Positions 1-5,559 of a stretch of 5,559 nt of DNA are shown one piece after another. The notes beneath the pieces are model-generated. The model saw nothing but the letters and a program-made list of their open reading frames with translations. It searched no databases and was not told the DNA's origin. Source of the stretch: DATAYA01 sp036272815 (GTDB lineage: Bacteria > Pseudomonadota > Alphaproteobacteria > Acetobacterales > Acetobacteraceae); NCBI GenBank assembly GCA_036272815.1, contig DATAYA010000079.1, positions 1 through 5,559 of the forward strand, in the 5' to 3' direction. The translations under genes and the position numbers were made by a program. Each line of letters starts with the position of its first letter. Position 1 is the first letter of the stretch.

Positions 1-286
1 AAATGCTTTGGGATTTAAGTTCGTCACAGGATCCGATCAAGATCTTCAGGCCCGTCTCATACGTTTCATCACCCAATCTGCCGGCGGTCATTGAGGCGAT
101 AAAGCCGTTGGCATATTCAATGGCTTGCTCCATCTTCTGGCCGTCTTCAACGGTTGCTCGATCGTGCGTCAGTAAAAAATTTAGATCGAGGACTTGCTGG
201 CAGGTCATTGCTCCGATTGCATCTCAACCGGCTGCAGATGCTGCGGTCGCGTACAGCATTGAAGCGAAAAGGAATGCATACCTCAT
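1..286 (-). pseudogene. HdeA/HdeB-like periplasmic acid-stress protein gene, interrupted by in-frame TGA, 3' end off window
   Basis: Reading the minus strand from ATG at 286 gives a signal peptide (MRYAFLFASMLYATAASAAG), then TGA at 226-224 as codon 21. The same frame then stays open for 74 more codons to the window edge. After the stop come a Cys motif MTCQQVLDLN (residues 27-36), YANGFIASM, and a second Cys in GSCDELKS near the end. Two cysteines placed this way, with TCxxxLxLN at the first, match the HdeA/HdeB fold, small periplasmic chaperones that limit protein aggregation at low pH; E. coli HdeB has a very similar MTCQEFIDLN. The start is supported by GAAGG six bases upstream. The stop lies just after the probable ASA|AG cleavage site, so only a free signal peptide would be made, unless translation restarts at Met27 (208), which would give a protein without export signal. 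One base change (for example CGA to TGA) or a sequencing error would explain it. Its GC looks clearly lower than the neighbours'. The family call is fairly firm; the pseudogene status depends on the read. Confidence 0.62.
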
Positions 287-292
287 TTTAAG

Positions 293-297
293 CCTTC
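293..297 (-). promoter_or_regulatory. Ribosome binding site of the HdeA/B-like gene
   Basis: On the minus strand GAAGG lies six bases before the ATG at 286. This decides the start of the short signal-peptide frame and shows that the 5' end of the broken gene still looks translatable. Confidence 0.5.
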
Positions 298-328
298 GGT
301 TGTGTTGGTGGATGCGAATCTCGCCTGC

Positions 329-358
329 TTGATGCGGCGCCTCAGAGTCGTATGTCAA
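329..358 (-). promoter_or_regulatory. Possible sigma70-type promoter for the HdeA/B-like gene
   Basis: On the minus strand a perfect TTGACA (358-353) is followed after 18 bases by CATCAA (334-329), which matches only three of six positions of TATAAT. It lies just past the stop of the upstream ThDP enzyme gene, in the 78-base gap, and points at the small gene. The -35 is convincing as a string; the -10 is weak, so this is a candidate only. It would give the small gene its own transcription, separate from the upstream operon. No clear terminator hairpin was seen in the same gap. Confidence 0.3.
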
Positions 359-364
359 TCCCAA

Positions 365-2119
365 TCACGCGACCCGGTCGCCGGCCCGCATTTGCACCGC
401 CCGGTTGTCCGCTGCCGGCAGCATCTTCGCGGGATCCCGCGTCACCACGAGGTCGATCACCGTCACGCCGTCGCCGCCCAGTCCGCGCGCCAGCGCCGGC
501 GCGAGCGCGTCCGGATGCGCGACGCGGACGCCGCGGCAGCCCAGCGCCTCGGCGGCGCGGGCGTAATCGGTCTCGGCGAGATCGGAGGCGTGATATGCGC
601 CCGCACCATACATCAGGTGCTGCAACGCCTTCACGTAGCCGGAGGCGGCGTTGTTGACGACGACCAGCGTAAAGGCGAGCCGCATCCGCCGTGCGGTCTC
701 CAGCTCGCCGAGCATCATGTTGCAGCCGCCGTCGCCGGTCAGCGACACCACCGGGCGCCCGGGTGCCGCGAGTGCCGCGCCGATGGCACCCGGGATGCCG
801 TAGCCGATCGAGGCGAAGCCGCGATCCGGCACGAAGCCGCGCCCAGGACGCTTCGTATCGAACAGCAGGCCGCCCCAGTGCGCCGCGAAGCCGCCATCGG
901 CGACCAGGATGCCGTCGGCCGGCAGCGCGCGGTTCAGCTCGCCCATCAGCCGTCCCATCGCGACCGGCACCTCGTCGGAGAGGTAGCGCGGCGCCGTCGC
1001 CTCCCGCCATGCCGCCATCCGGCGCGCGACATCCGCCGCGTGGCCGGCCTGTCGCGCGCGGATCGCGGGCGCGTCGTCCACCAGCGCGTCGGCGAGTGCA
1101 GAAATCGTCGCGCGCGCATCGCCCCAGAGCGGCAGTTCCGGCGAGAGGGTGCGGCCGATCTCCTCGGCGACGATGTCGATATGGATGACGCGCGCGCCTG
1201 GCGGCGGCACGGTGTACCGCTTGGTCGCGATCTCGCCCAACTTGCAGCCGAGGACAATCAGCAGGTCGGCTTCCGCGATCAGCGCGTTGGCGATGCGATC
1301 ATAGCGGCCGAACAGCCCGGCGCTGAGCGGATCGGTGCAGGCGATGGCACCCTTGCCGGTCATGGTATGCGCAACCGGGAGCGCCAGCATTTGCGCGAAT
1401 TCCGCCAGCGTATCCGCCGCCCCGCTCAGATGCACGCCGCCGCCGGCCAGCAGCATCGGCCGCCGCGCCTCGGCGATCATCCGCGCCGCTCGTTCGAGCG
1501 AGTCCTCGTCCGGCCGCATCCGCAGGCTCGGTGCCGCCGTGTAGCGGGCATCGACGGAAAAATCCTCGGGCGCGAAGCCGTGCGTGCCGTGGCAGACGTC
1601 TTCGGGGATGTCGAGCAGCACCGGGCCGGGCCGGCCGGAGGTCGCGACCGCGAAGCCGCGCCGCACCAGCTCCGGAATGCGGCTGATGTCCTCGACGCGA
1701 AACGCCTCCTTCACCGCCGGGCGGAGGATGTCGAGCTGGCGGGCCTCCTGCGTCATGTTGCGCCCGGCATGGAGCCGGTGCGCGTCACCGATCACGGCCA
1801 GCATCGGCGTGCCGGCGTTCAGCGCCTCGACCAGCCCGGTCGCGAGATTGGTGGCACCCGGCCCGAGCGTCGCATCTACCAGGCCCACGCGGCCGGAGAC
1901 CTTGGCGTAGGCGTCGGCCGCGAAGGCGCCGGCGCGCTCGTCGTTGATGCAGTGGTGCGGCAGGCCGAGCCGGCGGGCGGCGTCGTAGAACGGCAGGAGC
2001 TGGAAGCCGCCCATGCCGAACATCGGGCCGCCTTCGTGCGCCGCGATCATCCGCGCCAGGGCCTCGCCGCCGGTCATCTCGTTCTGTGGCATCTCGTTCC
2101 GTGGCATCTCGTTCGTCAT
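365..2119 (-). CDS. Acetolactate-synthase-like thiamine diphosphate enzyme (IlvB/decarboxylase fold)
   Basis: A 584-residue protein, normal length for the ThDP decarboxylase/acetolactate synthase superfamily. These enzymes cleave or ligate 2-oxo acids in the cytoplasm as homo-oligomers. The N-terminal pyrimidine-binding domain (about 15-180) holds the NDERAGAFAADAYAKVSG segment with Glu61, the expected residue that activates the ThDP aminopyrimidine, and GPGATN at 86-91. A central Rossmann-like domain follows (about 200-330, containing LLAGGGVHLSG). The C-terminal domain carries the metal/diphosphate motif, GDGGCN at 462-467 with NN at 489-490. The ATG at 2119 overlaps the E1 beta stop as ATGA, implying coupled translation. 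Residues 1-15 are repetitive (NEMPxNEMPxNEM), so Met5, Met10 or Met15 are alternative starts; Met15 (MTGGEALARM) is where the ordinary family N-terminus appears to begin. It differs in fold type from the E1 pair beside it, so it is probably a separate enzyme. True acetolactate synthase, a 2-oxoacid decarboxylase or another ligase are all possible; no regulatory IlvH-like subunit is present. The superfamily is near certain, the substrate unknown. Confidence 0.9.
   Translation of the reverse strand: MTNEMPRNEMPQNEMTGGEALARMIAAHEGGPMFGMGGFQLLPFYDAARRLGLPHHCINDERAGAFAADAYAKVSGRVGLVDATLGPGATNLATGLVEALNAGTPMLAVIGDAHRLHAGRNMTQEARQLDILRPAVKEAFRVEDISRIPELVRRGFAVATSGRPGPVLLDIPEDVCHGTHGFAPEDFSVDARYTAAPSLRMRPDEDSLERAARMIAEARRPMLLAGGGVHLSGAADTLAEFAQMLALPVAHTMTGKGAIACTDPLSAGLFGRYDRIANALIAEADLLIVLGCKLGEIATKRYTVPPPGARVIHIDIVAEEIGRTLSPELPLWGDARATISALADALVDDAPAIRARQAGHAADVARRMAAWREATAPRYLSDEVPVAMGRLMGELNRALPADGILVADGGFAAHWGGLLFDTKRPGRGFVPDRGFASIGYGIPGAIGAALAAPGRPVVSLTGDGGCNMMLGELETARRMRLAFTLVVVNNAASGYVKALQHLMYGAGAYHASDLAETDYARAAEALGCRGVRVAHPDALAPALARGLGGDGVTVIDLVVTRDPAKMLPAADNRAVQMRAGDRVA
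2075..2119 (-). repeat. Three tandem 15-bp units at the start of the ALS-like gene
   Basis: On the plus strand the unit CATCTCGTTCTGTGG (2075-2089) is followed by CATCTCGTTCCGTGG (2090-2104) and a diverged third copy beginning CATCTCGTTCG at 2105. Read on the coding strand, each unit is an AAC-GAG-ATG core that encodes NEM, with a purine-rich stretch (GGAACGAG in the middle copy) directly before an ATG. The repeat keeps frame and adds Met5, Met10 and Met15 as possible starts. It could have grown by replication slippage at the coupled junction. Confidence 0.85.
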
Positions 2120-3078
2120 GCCAGCATCTCCCGCGCCGCGCGCACGATCATCGCTTCCGTCACGCGCACCGCGTCCTCGACCGGCGGCGCGTAGCCGATC
2201 AGCGCCCGGGGTGCCCCGAGCCGGCGGACCCGCGCCCCGGTCTCCTGCGCGACCGTCGCCGCGATCTCGGCGCCGAAGCCGCCCGCCTGCACCGCCTCGT
2301 GGACCACCAGCAGTCGCCCGGTGCGCGCGGCACTCGCGAGCACCGCCTCGCGGTCCCACGGCCAAATGCTGCGAAGGTCGAGCAACTCCGCGCTGATCCC
2401 GTCAGCCGCCAGCGTCTCGGTGGCCGCTGTGGCGACATGCACCTGCGCCGACCAGGAGACGAGGGTGAGGTCGCCTCCCTCCCGCACGAGCCGGGCGCGG
2501 CCGAACGGGATGCAGCGATCAGAATCGTCCGGCACCTCGCCCTCCAGCGCCCAGAGGTTCTTGTGCTCCATGTAGACGACCGGATCGTCGCTGCGGATCG
2601 CCGATTTCAGCAGGCCCTTGTTGTCGGCCGGGGTCGCCGGACAGACCACGACGAGGCCGGGGATATGGGCGTACCACGCCTCCAGGGACTGCGAGTGCTG
2701 CGCCGCCGAGGAGCGCCACATGCCGATCGGCATCCGGGCCACCAGCGGCACCCGCGCCTGGCCGCCGAACATGAAGCGCGCCTTCGCCGCCTGGTTCACC
2801 AGCTCGTCCGTGGCGCACAGGGCAAAATCGGAGAAGCGCATTTCTGCCACGGGCCGTGTGCCGAGCATGGCGGCGCCGACCGCGACCCCGAGGATCGCCG
2901 CTTCCGAGATCGGCGCGTCGGAAATGCGCTGCGGCCCGAATTCGTCCGCGAGACCGCGATAGGTGCCGAACACACCGCCGCGGCCGAGGTCCTCGCCGAG
3001 CGCCCAGACCGAGCGGTCGCGCCGCATCTCCTCGACCAGCGCCTGCCGGGCGGCGTCGAGATAGGTCATCCGGCTCAT
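2116..3078 (-). CDS. 2-oxoacid/acetoin dehydrogenase-type E1 component, beta subunit
   Basis: A 320-residue protein, close to the usual ~325 of PdhB/AcoB/BkdB beta subunits. Together with E1 alpha it forms the alpha2beta2 ThDP enzyme that decarboxylates a 2-oxo acid (or cleaves acetoin) and normally passes the acyl group to the lipoyl arm of E2. An N-terminal transketolase-like pyrimidine domain holds GEDLGRGGVFGTYRGL (28-43), the catalytic-glutamate segment SDAPISEAAILG with Glu59, and the FGGQ and AQHSQ motifs with active-site His128. A C-terminal transketolase domain (about 190-315) follows, with DLRSIWPWD and VVHEAVQAGGFGAEI. The ATG at 3078 overlaps the E1 alpha stop as ATGA, and its own stop overlaps the next start the same way, so the three genes are one translationally coupled unit. 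Nothing looks broken. AcoB, PdhB and BkdB cannot be told apart from this sequence by eye. Confidence 0.92.
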   Translation of the reverse strand: MSRMTYLDAARQALVEEMRRDRSVWALGEDLGRGGVFGTYRGLADEFGPQRISDAPISEAAILGVAVGAAMLGTRPVAEMRFSDFALCATDELVNQAAKARFMFGGQARVPLVARMPIGMWRSSAAQHSQSLEAWYAHIPGLVVVCPATPADNKGLLKSAIRSDDPVVYMEHKNLWALEGEVPDDSDRCIPFGRARLVREGGDLTLVSWSAQVHVATAATETLAADGISAELLDLRSIWPWDREAVLASAARTGRLLVVHEAVQAGGFGAEIAATVAQETGARVRRLGAPRALIGYAPPVEDAVRVTEAMIVRAAREMLA

Positions 3079-4049
3079 GCCGGCGCTCCCGCATCCTGCA
3101 CGTCCCGGAAGGCTTCGGCCGCGGCCGGAAACGGCGCCGCCAGTGCCGCCGCGTAGGCGTCCGCCATTTCCGCCTGCGCCGCTTCCCGGTCGGCGGCGAG
3201 GTCGGGTGCCGCGACGCCCGCCTCCGCCAACCATGAGGCCGCGCGCGCGATCGGGTCGTGCGCCCGCCTGGCCGCGACCTCCGCCTCCGGGCGATAGGCG
3301 GCCACGTCGGCGGCGGTGTGGCCGGTGAAGCGGTAGGTGTGCGCCAGCAGGAATCGGGGTCCGCCACCGTCGCGCAGGGCCGCGATCGCGTCGCGCGCCG
3401 CGTCCTCGACGGCGAGCACGTCGTTGCCGTCCACCTCTTCGGCGTGCAGGCCGAGCGCGCGGGCGCGGGCGGCCGGACCATCGCCCGCGGTCATCGCCGC
3501 CGTCCGGGTGGTCGCGGCAAAACCGTTGTCCTCGCAGACGAACAGCACCGGGAGGGCGAACACGGCCGCCCAGTTCAGCCCCTCCAGGAACGGGCCGCGG
3601 TTGATGGCGCCGTCGCCGAAGATGCAGACCACGACGCGCCGCTCGCCGCGCAGCCGGATCGCGTGCGCAGCCCCTGCGGCGATGACGATGTTGGCCCCAA
3701 CGACGCCGTTGGCGCCCAGCATGCCGACGGAGAAATCCGCGATGTGCATCGAGCCGCCCTTGCCGCCGCAGGTGCCGCCCACGCGCCCGAGCAGCTCGCG
3801 GATCATCGCCTCGGCGTCCGCGCCCTTGGCGAGCGTGTGGCCGTGGCCGCGATGGGTCGAGAGCAGGATGTCGTCCGGGGCAAGCTGCGCGATCACGCCC
3901 GCCGCCACCGCCTCCTGCCCGATCGAGGGATGGATCGCGCCCAGCACGACCCGCTCGGCCATGCCGCGCAGCGCGGTCTCCTCCAGCGCGCGGATGCGCA
4001 GCATCAGCCGGTGGTGCGCGCGCAGGCGGTCGAGGTCGAGATTGCGCAA
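3075..4049 (-). CDS. 2-oxoacid/acetoin dehydrogenase-type E1 component, alpha subunit
   Basis: A 324-residue protein from a TTG start, the usual length of PdhA/AcoA-type alpha subunits. It binds the ThDP diphosphate and Mg and pairs with the beta subunit. Visible in order: MLRIRALEE (16-24), HPSIGQEAVAAG (40-51), THRGHGHTLAKG (65-76), GGKGGSMHIAD (95-105), GMLGANGVVGANI (109-121), and the ThDP motif GDGAIN (145-150) ending at EDN (173-175). The GKGGSMH and GMLGAN run resembles acetoin dehydrogenase AcoA most, but I cannot prove the substrate. The TTG at 4049 is chosen because GGGGGAG stands six bases before it and the family N-terminus follows at once. An in-frame GTG at 4094 would add 15 basic residues and has no such site. 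The next in-frame ATG (Met16) would cut into the first conserved helix. It is the first gene of the operon and is divergent from the duplicated-domain gene. Oddity: the usual Asn-Asn at the end of the ThDP motif reads Asp-Asn. Confidence 0.9.
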   Translation of the reverse strand: MRNLDLDRLRAHHRLMLRIRALEETALRGMAERVVLGAIHPSIGQEAVAAGVIAQLAPDDILLSTHRGHGHTLAKGADAEAMIRELLGRVGGTCGGKGGSMHIADFSVGMLGANGVVGANIVIAAGAAHAIRLRGERRVVVCIFGDGAINRGPFLEGLNWAAVFALPVLFVCEDNGFAATTRTAAMTAGDGPAARARALGLHAEEVDGNDVLAVEDAARDAIAALRDGGGPRFLLAHTYRFTGHTAADVAAYRPEAEVAARRAHDPIARAASWLAEAGVAAPDLAADREAAQAEMADAYAAALAAPFPAAAEAFRDVQDAGAPA

Positions 4050-4103
4050 GGACGGCTCCCCCGGACGGTTCTTCTGCGGGCGTTTGCGTGCCACGCTGGA
4101 CGG
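4050..4103. promoter_or_regulatory. Short divergent intergenic region between the ThDP operon and the duplicated-domain gene
   Basis: Only 54 bases separate the TTG of E1 alpha and the ATG of the divergent gene. At least one promoter must therefore lie here or inside the opposite coding region. I see no convincing -35/-10 pair. GGACGG occurs three times on the plus strand (4050-4055, 4063-4068, 4098-4103), which may be chance at this base composition or a binding-site half. The limits depend on the chosen starts. Confidence 0.3.
4056..4062 (-). promoter_or_regulatory. Strong Shine-Dalgarno site before TTG start of E1 alpha
   Basis: On the minus strand GGGGGAG lies six bases before TTG at 4049. 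It is the best ribosome site near any candidate start of this gene and decides for a TTG start rather than the upstream GTG at 4094. Confidence 0.55.
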
Positions 4104-4922
4104 ATGCCCGCAATGCCGCCAGGGATCGTCCTCGCACCCACCGTAACCAAGCTGCCCGACGCCGCGCGCGGGGCGGTGCTGCTGACCGGATCGCATGGCG
4201 GCCGCTATGCAGGGCGCTGCGCCCTGCTGGGCGGGGTGCGGGCCGCGGTGTTCCACGACGCCGGGATAGGGCGGGACGCGGCGGGGATCGGCGCGCTTGC
4301 GATGTTCGAGGCGCTGGGCGTGCCGGCGGCCGGGGTCAGCCACGCCTCGGCGCGGATCGGCGATGCGGCGGACATGCTGGCGCGCGGGCGGATCAGCGCC
4401 GCGAACCGGCAGGCGGTGGCGCTCTGTGTCGCGCCGGGCCAGGACTGCCGCGACGCGCTCGCATGCCTCGCACGCTGCGAAGTGGTGGCGGTCGCGGCGA
4501 TCCCCGCGGCGGCGGAGGCGCGGACCGAAATCGCGCTGCCGGGGGCCGCGCGGCGGATCGTGCTGGTCGATTCCGCCTCGCTGGTGAAGGAAGCCGATGC
4601 CGGCGCGGTGGTGGTGACCGCCTCGCATGGCGGGCTGGTCGGCGGCGACCCGGCGATGGCGCTGCGGACCGAGGCATTTGCGGGGCTGTTCAACGACGCC
4701 GGCATCGGCATCGAGCGGGCCGGGCTCGGGCGGTTGGCGGCCCTCGATGCGCGCGGGATCGCGGCGGCGACGGTCGCGGCGGCGAGCGCGCGCATCGGCG
4801 AGGCGTGGTCGACCTTCGAGGACGGGGTGATCTCGGCGGTGAACGCGACGGCGGCGGCGCGCGGCACGGCGGTGGGGACACGGGCGCGGGATGCGGTGGA
4901 GGCGTGGGCGCGCGCGGGATGA
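4104..4922 (+). CDS. Uncharacterised protein with two tandem copies of an SHGG/DAGIG/SARIG domain
   Basis: A 272-residue protein that I cannot assign a function. It is an internal duplication with a period of about 146 residues. Copy one (about 13-108) and copy two (about 157-258) share SHGG (30-33 and 174-177), DAGIG (52-56 and 198-202), an AGI/AGL helix, SARIG followed by an acidic residue (82-86 and 228-232), and GxISAxN (95-101 and 241-247). The paired His31/His175, Asp52/Asp198, Arg84/Arg230 and Asn101/Asn247 look like site residues, perhaps one site per copy or one at the interface. A 40-50 residue linker (about 109-156) contains Cys108, Cys115, Cys121 and Cys125. There is no signal peptide or membrane segment, so it should be cytoplasmic. 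The start is the first ATG after the divergent gap; Met4 (4113) is a close alternative, and only a weak GGA precedes either. Upstream in-frame codons lie inside the antisense E1 alpha gene. It is divergent from the ThDP operon, suggesting related function or shared control. That the gene is real is supported by the duplicated motifs. Confidence 0.82.
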   Translation: MPAMPPGIVLAPTVTKLPDAARGAVLLTGSHGGRYAGRCALLGGVRAAVFHDAGIGRDAAGIGALAMFEALGVPAAGVSHASARIGDAADMLARGRISAANRQAVALCVAPGQDCRDALACLARCEVVAVAAIPAAAEARTEIALPGAARRIVLVDSASLVKEADAGAVVVTASHGGLVGGDPAMALRTEAFAGLFNDAGIGIERAGLGRLAALDARGIAAATVAAASARIGEAWSTFEDGVISAVNATAAARGTAVGTRARDAVEAWARAG

Positions 4923-4933
4923 TGGGGCGGTCG

Positions 4934-5559
4934 TCAGGCGCCCGACAGCGCCCGGTCGACGGCTGCCTCGGCATGGATCGCGGTGGTGTCGAAGAGCGGC
5001 ACCGCGCTGTCCTCGGGGCGGACCAGCAGCATGATCTCGGTGCAGCCCAGAATCACCGCCTCGGCGCCACGCTCCACGAGCCGGGCAATCACCTCCCGAT
5101 ACGCCTGCCGCGATGCAGGTTCGACACGCCCCTGCACCAGTTCGTCATAGATCACCCGGTGCACCAGCGCCCGGTCCGCGTCGCAGGGCACCAGCACCTC
5201 CAGGCCGTGCCGATCCGTGAGGCGCCCCTTGTAGAAGTCCTGCTCCATCGTGAAGGCGGTGCCCAGCAGGCCGACGCGCCGCAACCCGGCGCCCCTGATC
5301 CGCTCGGCCGTGGGGTCCGCGATGTGCAGCAGCGGCACGCCGATCGCCGCCTGCACGTCGTCGGCCATGCGGTGCATCGTGTTGGTGCAGATCAGCACGA
5401 AGTCCGCTCCGCCGCGTTCCAGGCATCGTGCGGCCTCGATCATCAGCGGCGTGGCCTCGGCCCAGCGCCCGGCGTGCTGGAGCGCCTCGATCTCGGCGAA
5501 GTCGAACGACCACAGCAGGCAGCGCGCCGAGTGCAGCCCGCCCAGCCGCGCCCGCACGC
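4934..5559 (-). CDS. Aspartate/glutamate racemase family protein (5' end off window)
   Basis: About 208 codons are visible and the frame stays open at the right edge. The N-terminal strand and glycine loop of the family (about 25 residues) lie outside the window; the GTG at 5557 is taken as an internal valine, not a start. The two catalytic cysteines of the cofactor-independent Asp/Glu racemase fold are both present: one in LICTNTMH in the first half, the other in ILGCTEI in the second. Between them are ADPTAERI and VGLLGTAFTMEQDFYKGRL, typical of the YgeA/RacX-like group. These enzymes invert the alpha carbon of aspartate, glutamate or other amino acids in the cytoplasm by two-base chemistry; relatives include maleate isomerase and hydantoin racemase, so the substrate is open. 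The gene converges on the duplicated-domain gene with 11 bases between the stops and is not in the ThDP operon. No lesion was seen. Confidence 0.9.
   Translation of the reverse strand, partial: VRARLGGLHSARCLLWSFDFAEIEALQHAGRWAEATPLMIEAARCLERGGADFVLICTNTMHRMADDVQAAIGVPLLHIADPTAERIRGAGLRRVGLLGTAFTMEQDFYKGRLTDRHGLEVLVPCDADRALVHRVIYDELVQGRVEPASRQAYREVIARLVERGAEAVILGCTEIMLLVRPEDSAVPLFDTTAIHAEAAVDRALSGA

Noticed and set aside
224..226. TGA read as selenocysteine
   Set aside because: The position directly after the signal peptide is not a place where family members have a catalytic Cys. No SECIS-like hairpin was evident after the TGA by eye.
3..332. Plus-strand open frame of 109 codons at the left edge
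   Set aside because: The minus strand shows a signal peptide, a ribosome site and HdeA/HdeB cysteine motifs; the plus frame shows nothing and looks like its shadow.
365..2119. Naming the third operon gene ilvB (true acetolactate synthase)
   Set aside because: No IlvH-like regulatory subunit follows and the context is an E1 pair. The superfamily covers many decarboxylases and ligases that cannot be separated by eye.
302..2194. Long plus-strand open frame of 630 codons antisense to the ALS-like gene
   Set aside because: It is arginine/alanine/histidine rich with no domain motifs. It mirrors a gene with clear ThDP motifs and comes from the lack of stops in GC-rich antisense sequence.
2086..3156. 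Plus-strand open frame of 356 codons over E1 beta
   Set aside because: Antisense shadow of a well-supported E1 beta gene; low-complexity composition and no recognisable motifs.
2116..4049. Naming the E1 pair acoA/acoB
   Set aside because: The alpha subunit resembles AcoA, but no E2, E3, lipoate or acetoin regulator gene is visible, so the acetoin role is unproven.
3258..4103. Upstream extension of the duplicated-domain gene
   Set aside because: The frame is open by chance across the antisense E1 alpha gene. The conserved repeat structure begins only after the ATG at 4104.
4925..4943. Terminator hairpin between the convergent genes
   Set aside because: Only a five-base GGGCG/CGCCC stem with a nine-base loop and no T tract; expected by chance at this GC content.

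Overview
The window reads as chromosomal DNA from a very GC-rich proteobacterium. Most of it has coding GC that looks near 70% or above by eye, with strong G/C bias at third codon positions and long antisense shadow frames. An alphaproteobacterium, possibly of the Acetobacteraceae/Rhodospirillales type, fits the style of the genes, but this is an impression and not a placement. The first ~290 bases look clearly poorer in GC and may have a different history.

Layout: (1) 1-286, minus strand: a small HdeA/HdeB-like periplasmic protein gene whose reading frame is broken by a TGA directly behind the signal peptide; it also runs off the left edge. (2) 365-4049, minus strand: a tight three-gene operon, transcribed right to left. 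It encodes an E1 alpha subunit (TTG start at 4049), an E1 beta subunit, and an acetolactate-synthase-like (IlvB fold) thiamine diphosphate enzyme. Both junctions are 4-base ATGA overlaps. (3) 4104-4922, plus strand: a divergent gene for a 272-residue protein made of two tandem copies of one domain (SHGG, DAGIG, SARIG, GxIS..N motifs), with no function I can assign. (4) 4934-5559, minus strand: an aspartate/glutamate-racemase-family protein, convergent with the duplicated protein and cut by the right edge.

How they may work together: E1 alpha and E1 beta form the 2-oxoacid/acetoin-dehydrogenase-type heterotetramer, and the third gene is an independent ThDP-dependent decarboxylase/ligase. No E2 (lipoyl acyltransferase) or E3 lies in the window. 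The operon therefore either borrows them from elsewhere or performs non-oxidative or unusual chemistry. Tight coupling of two different ThDP enzymes beside an unassigned duplicated protein and a racemase-family enzyme suggests a small catabolic or biosynthetic locus acting on a 2-oxo or amino acid. The substrate cannot be read from the sequence.

There is no gene-free stretch over 300 bases. The gaps are 78 bp (287-364), 54 bp (4050-4103) and 11 bp (4923-4933). No rRNA, tRNA, CRISPR array or insertion sequence was seen.
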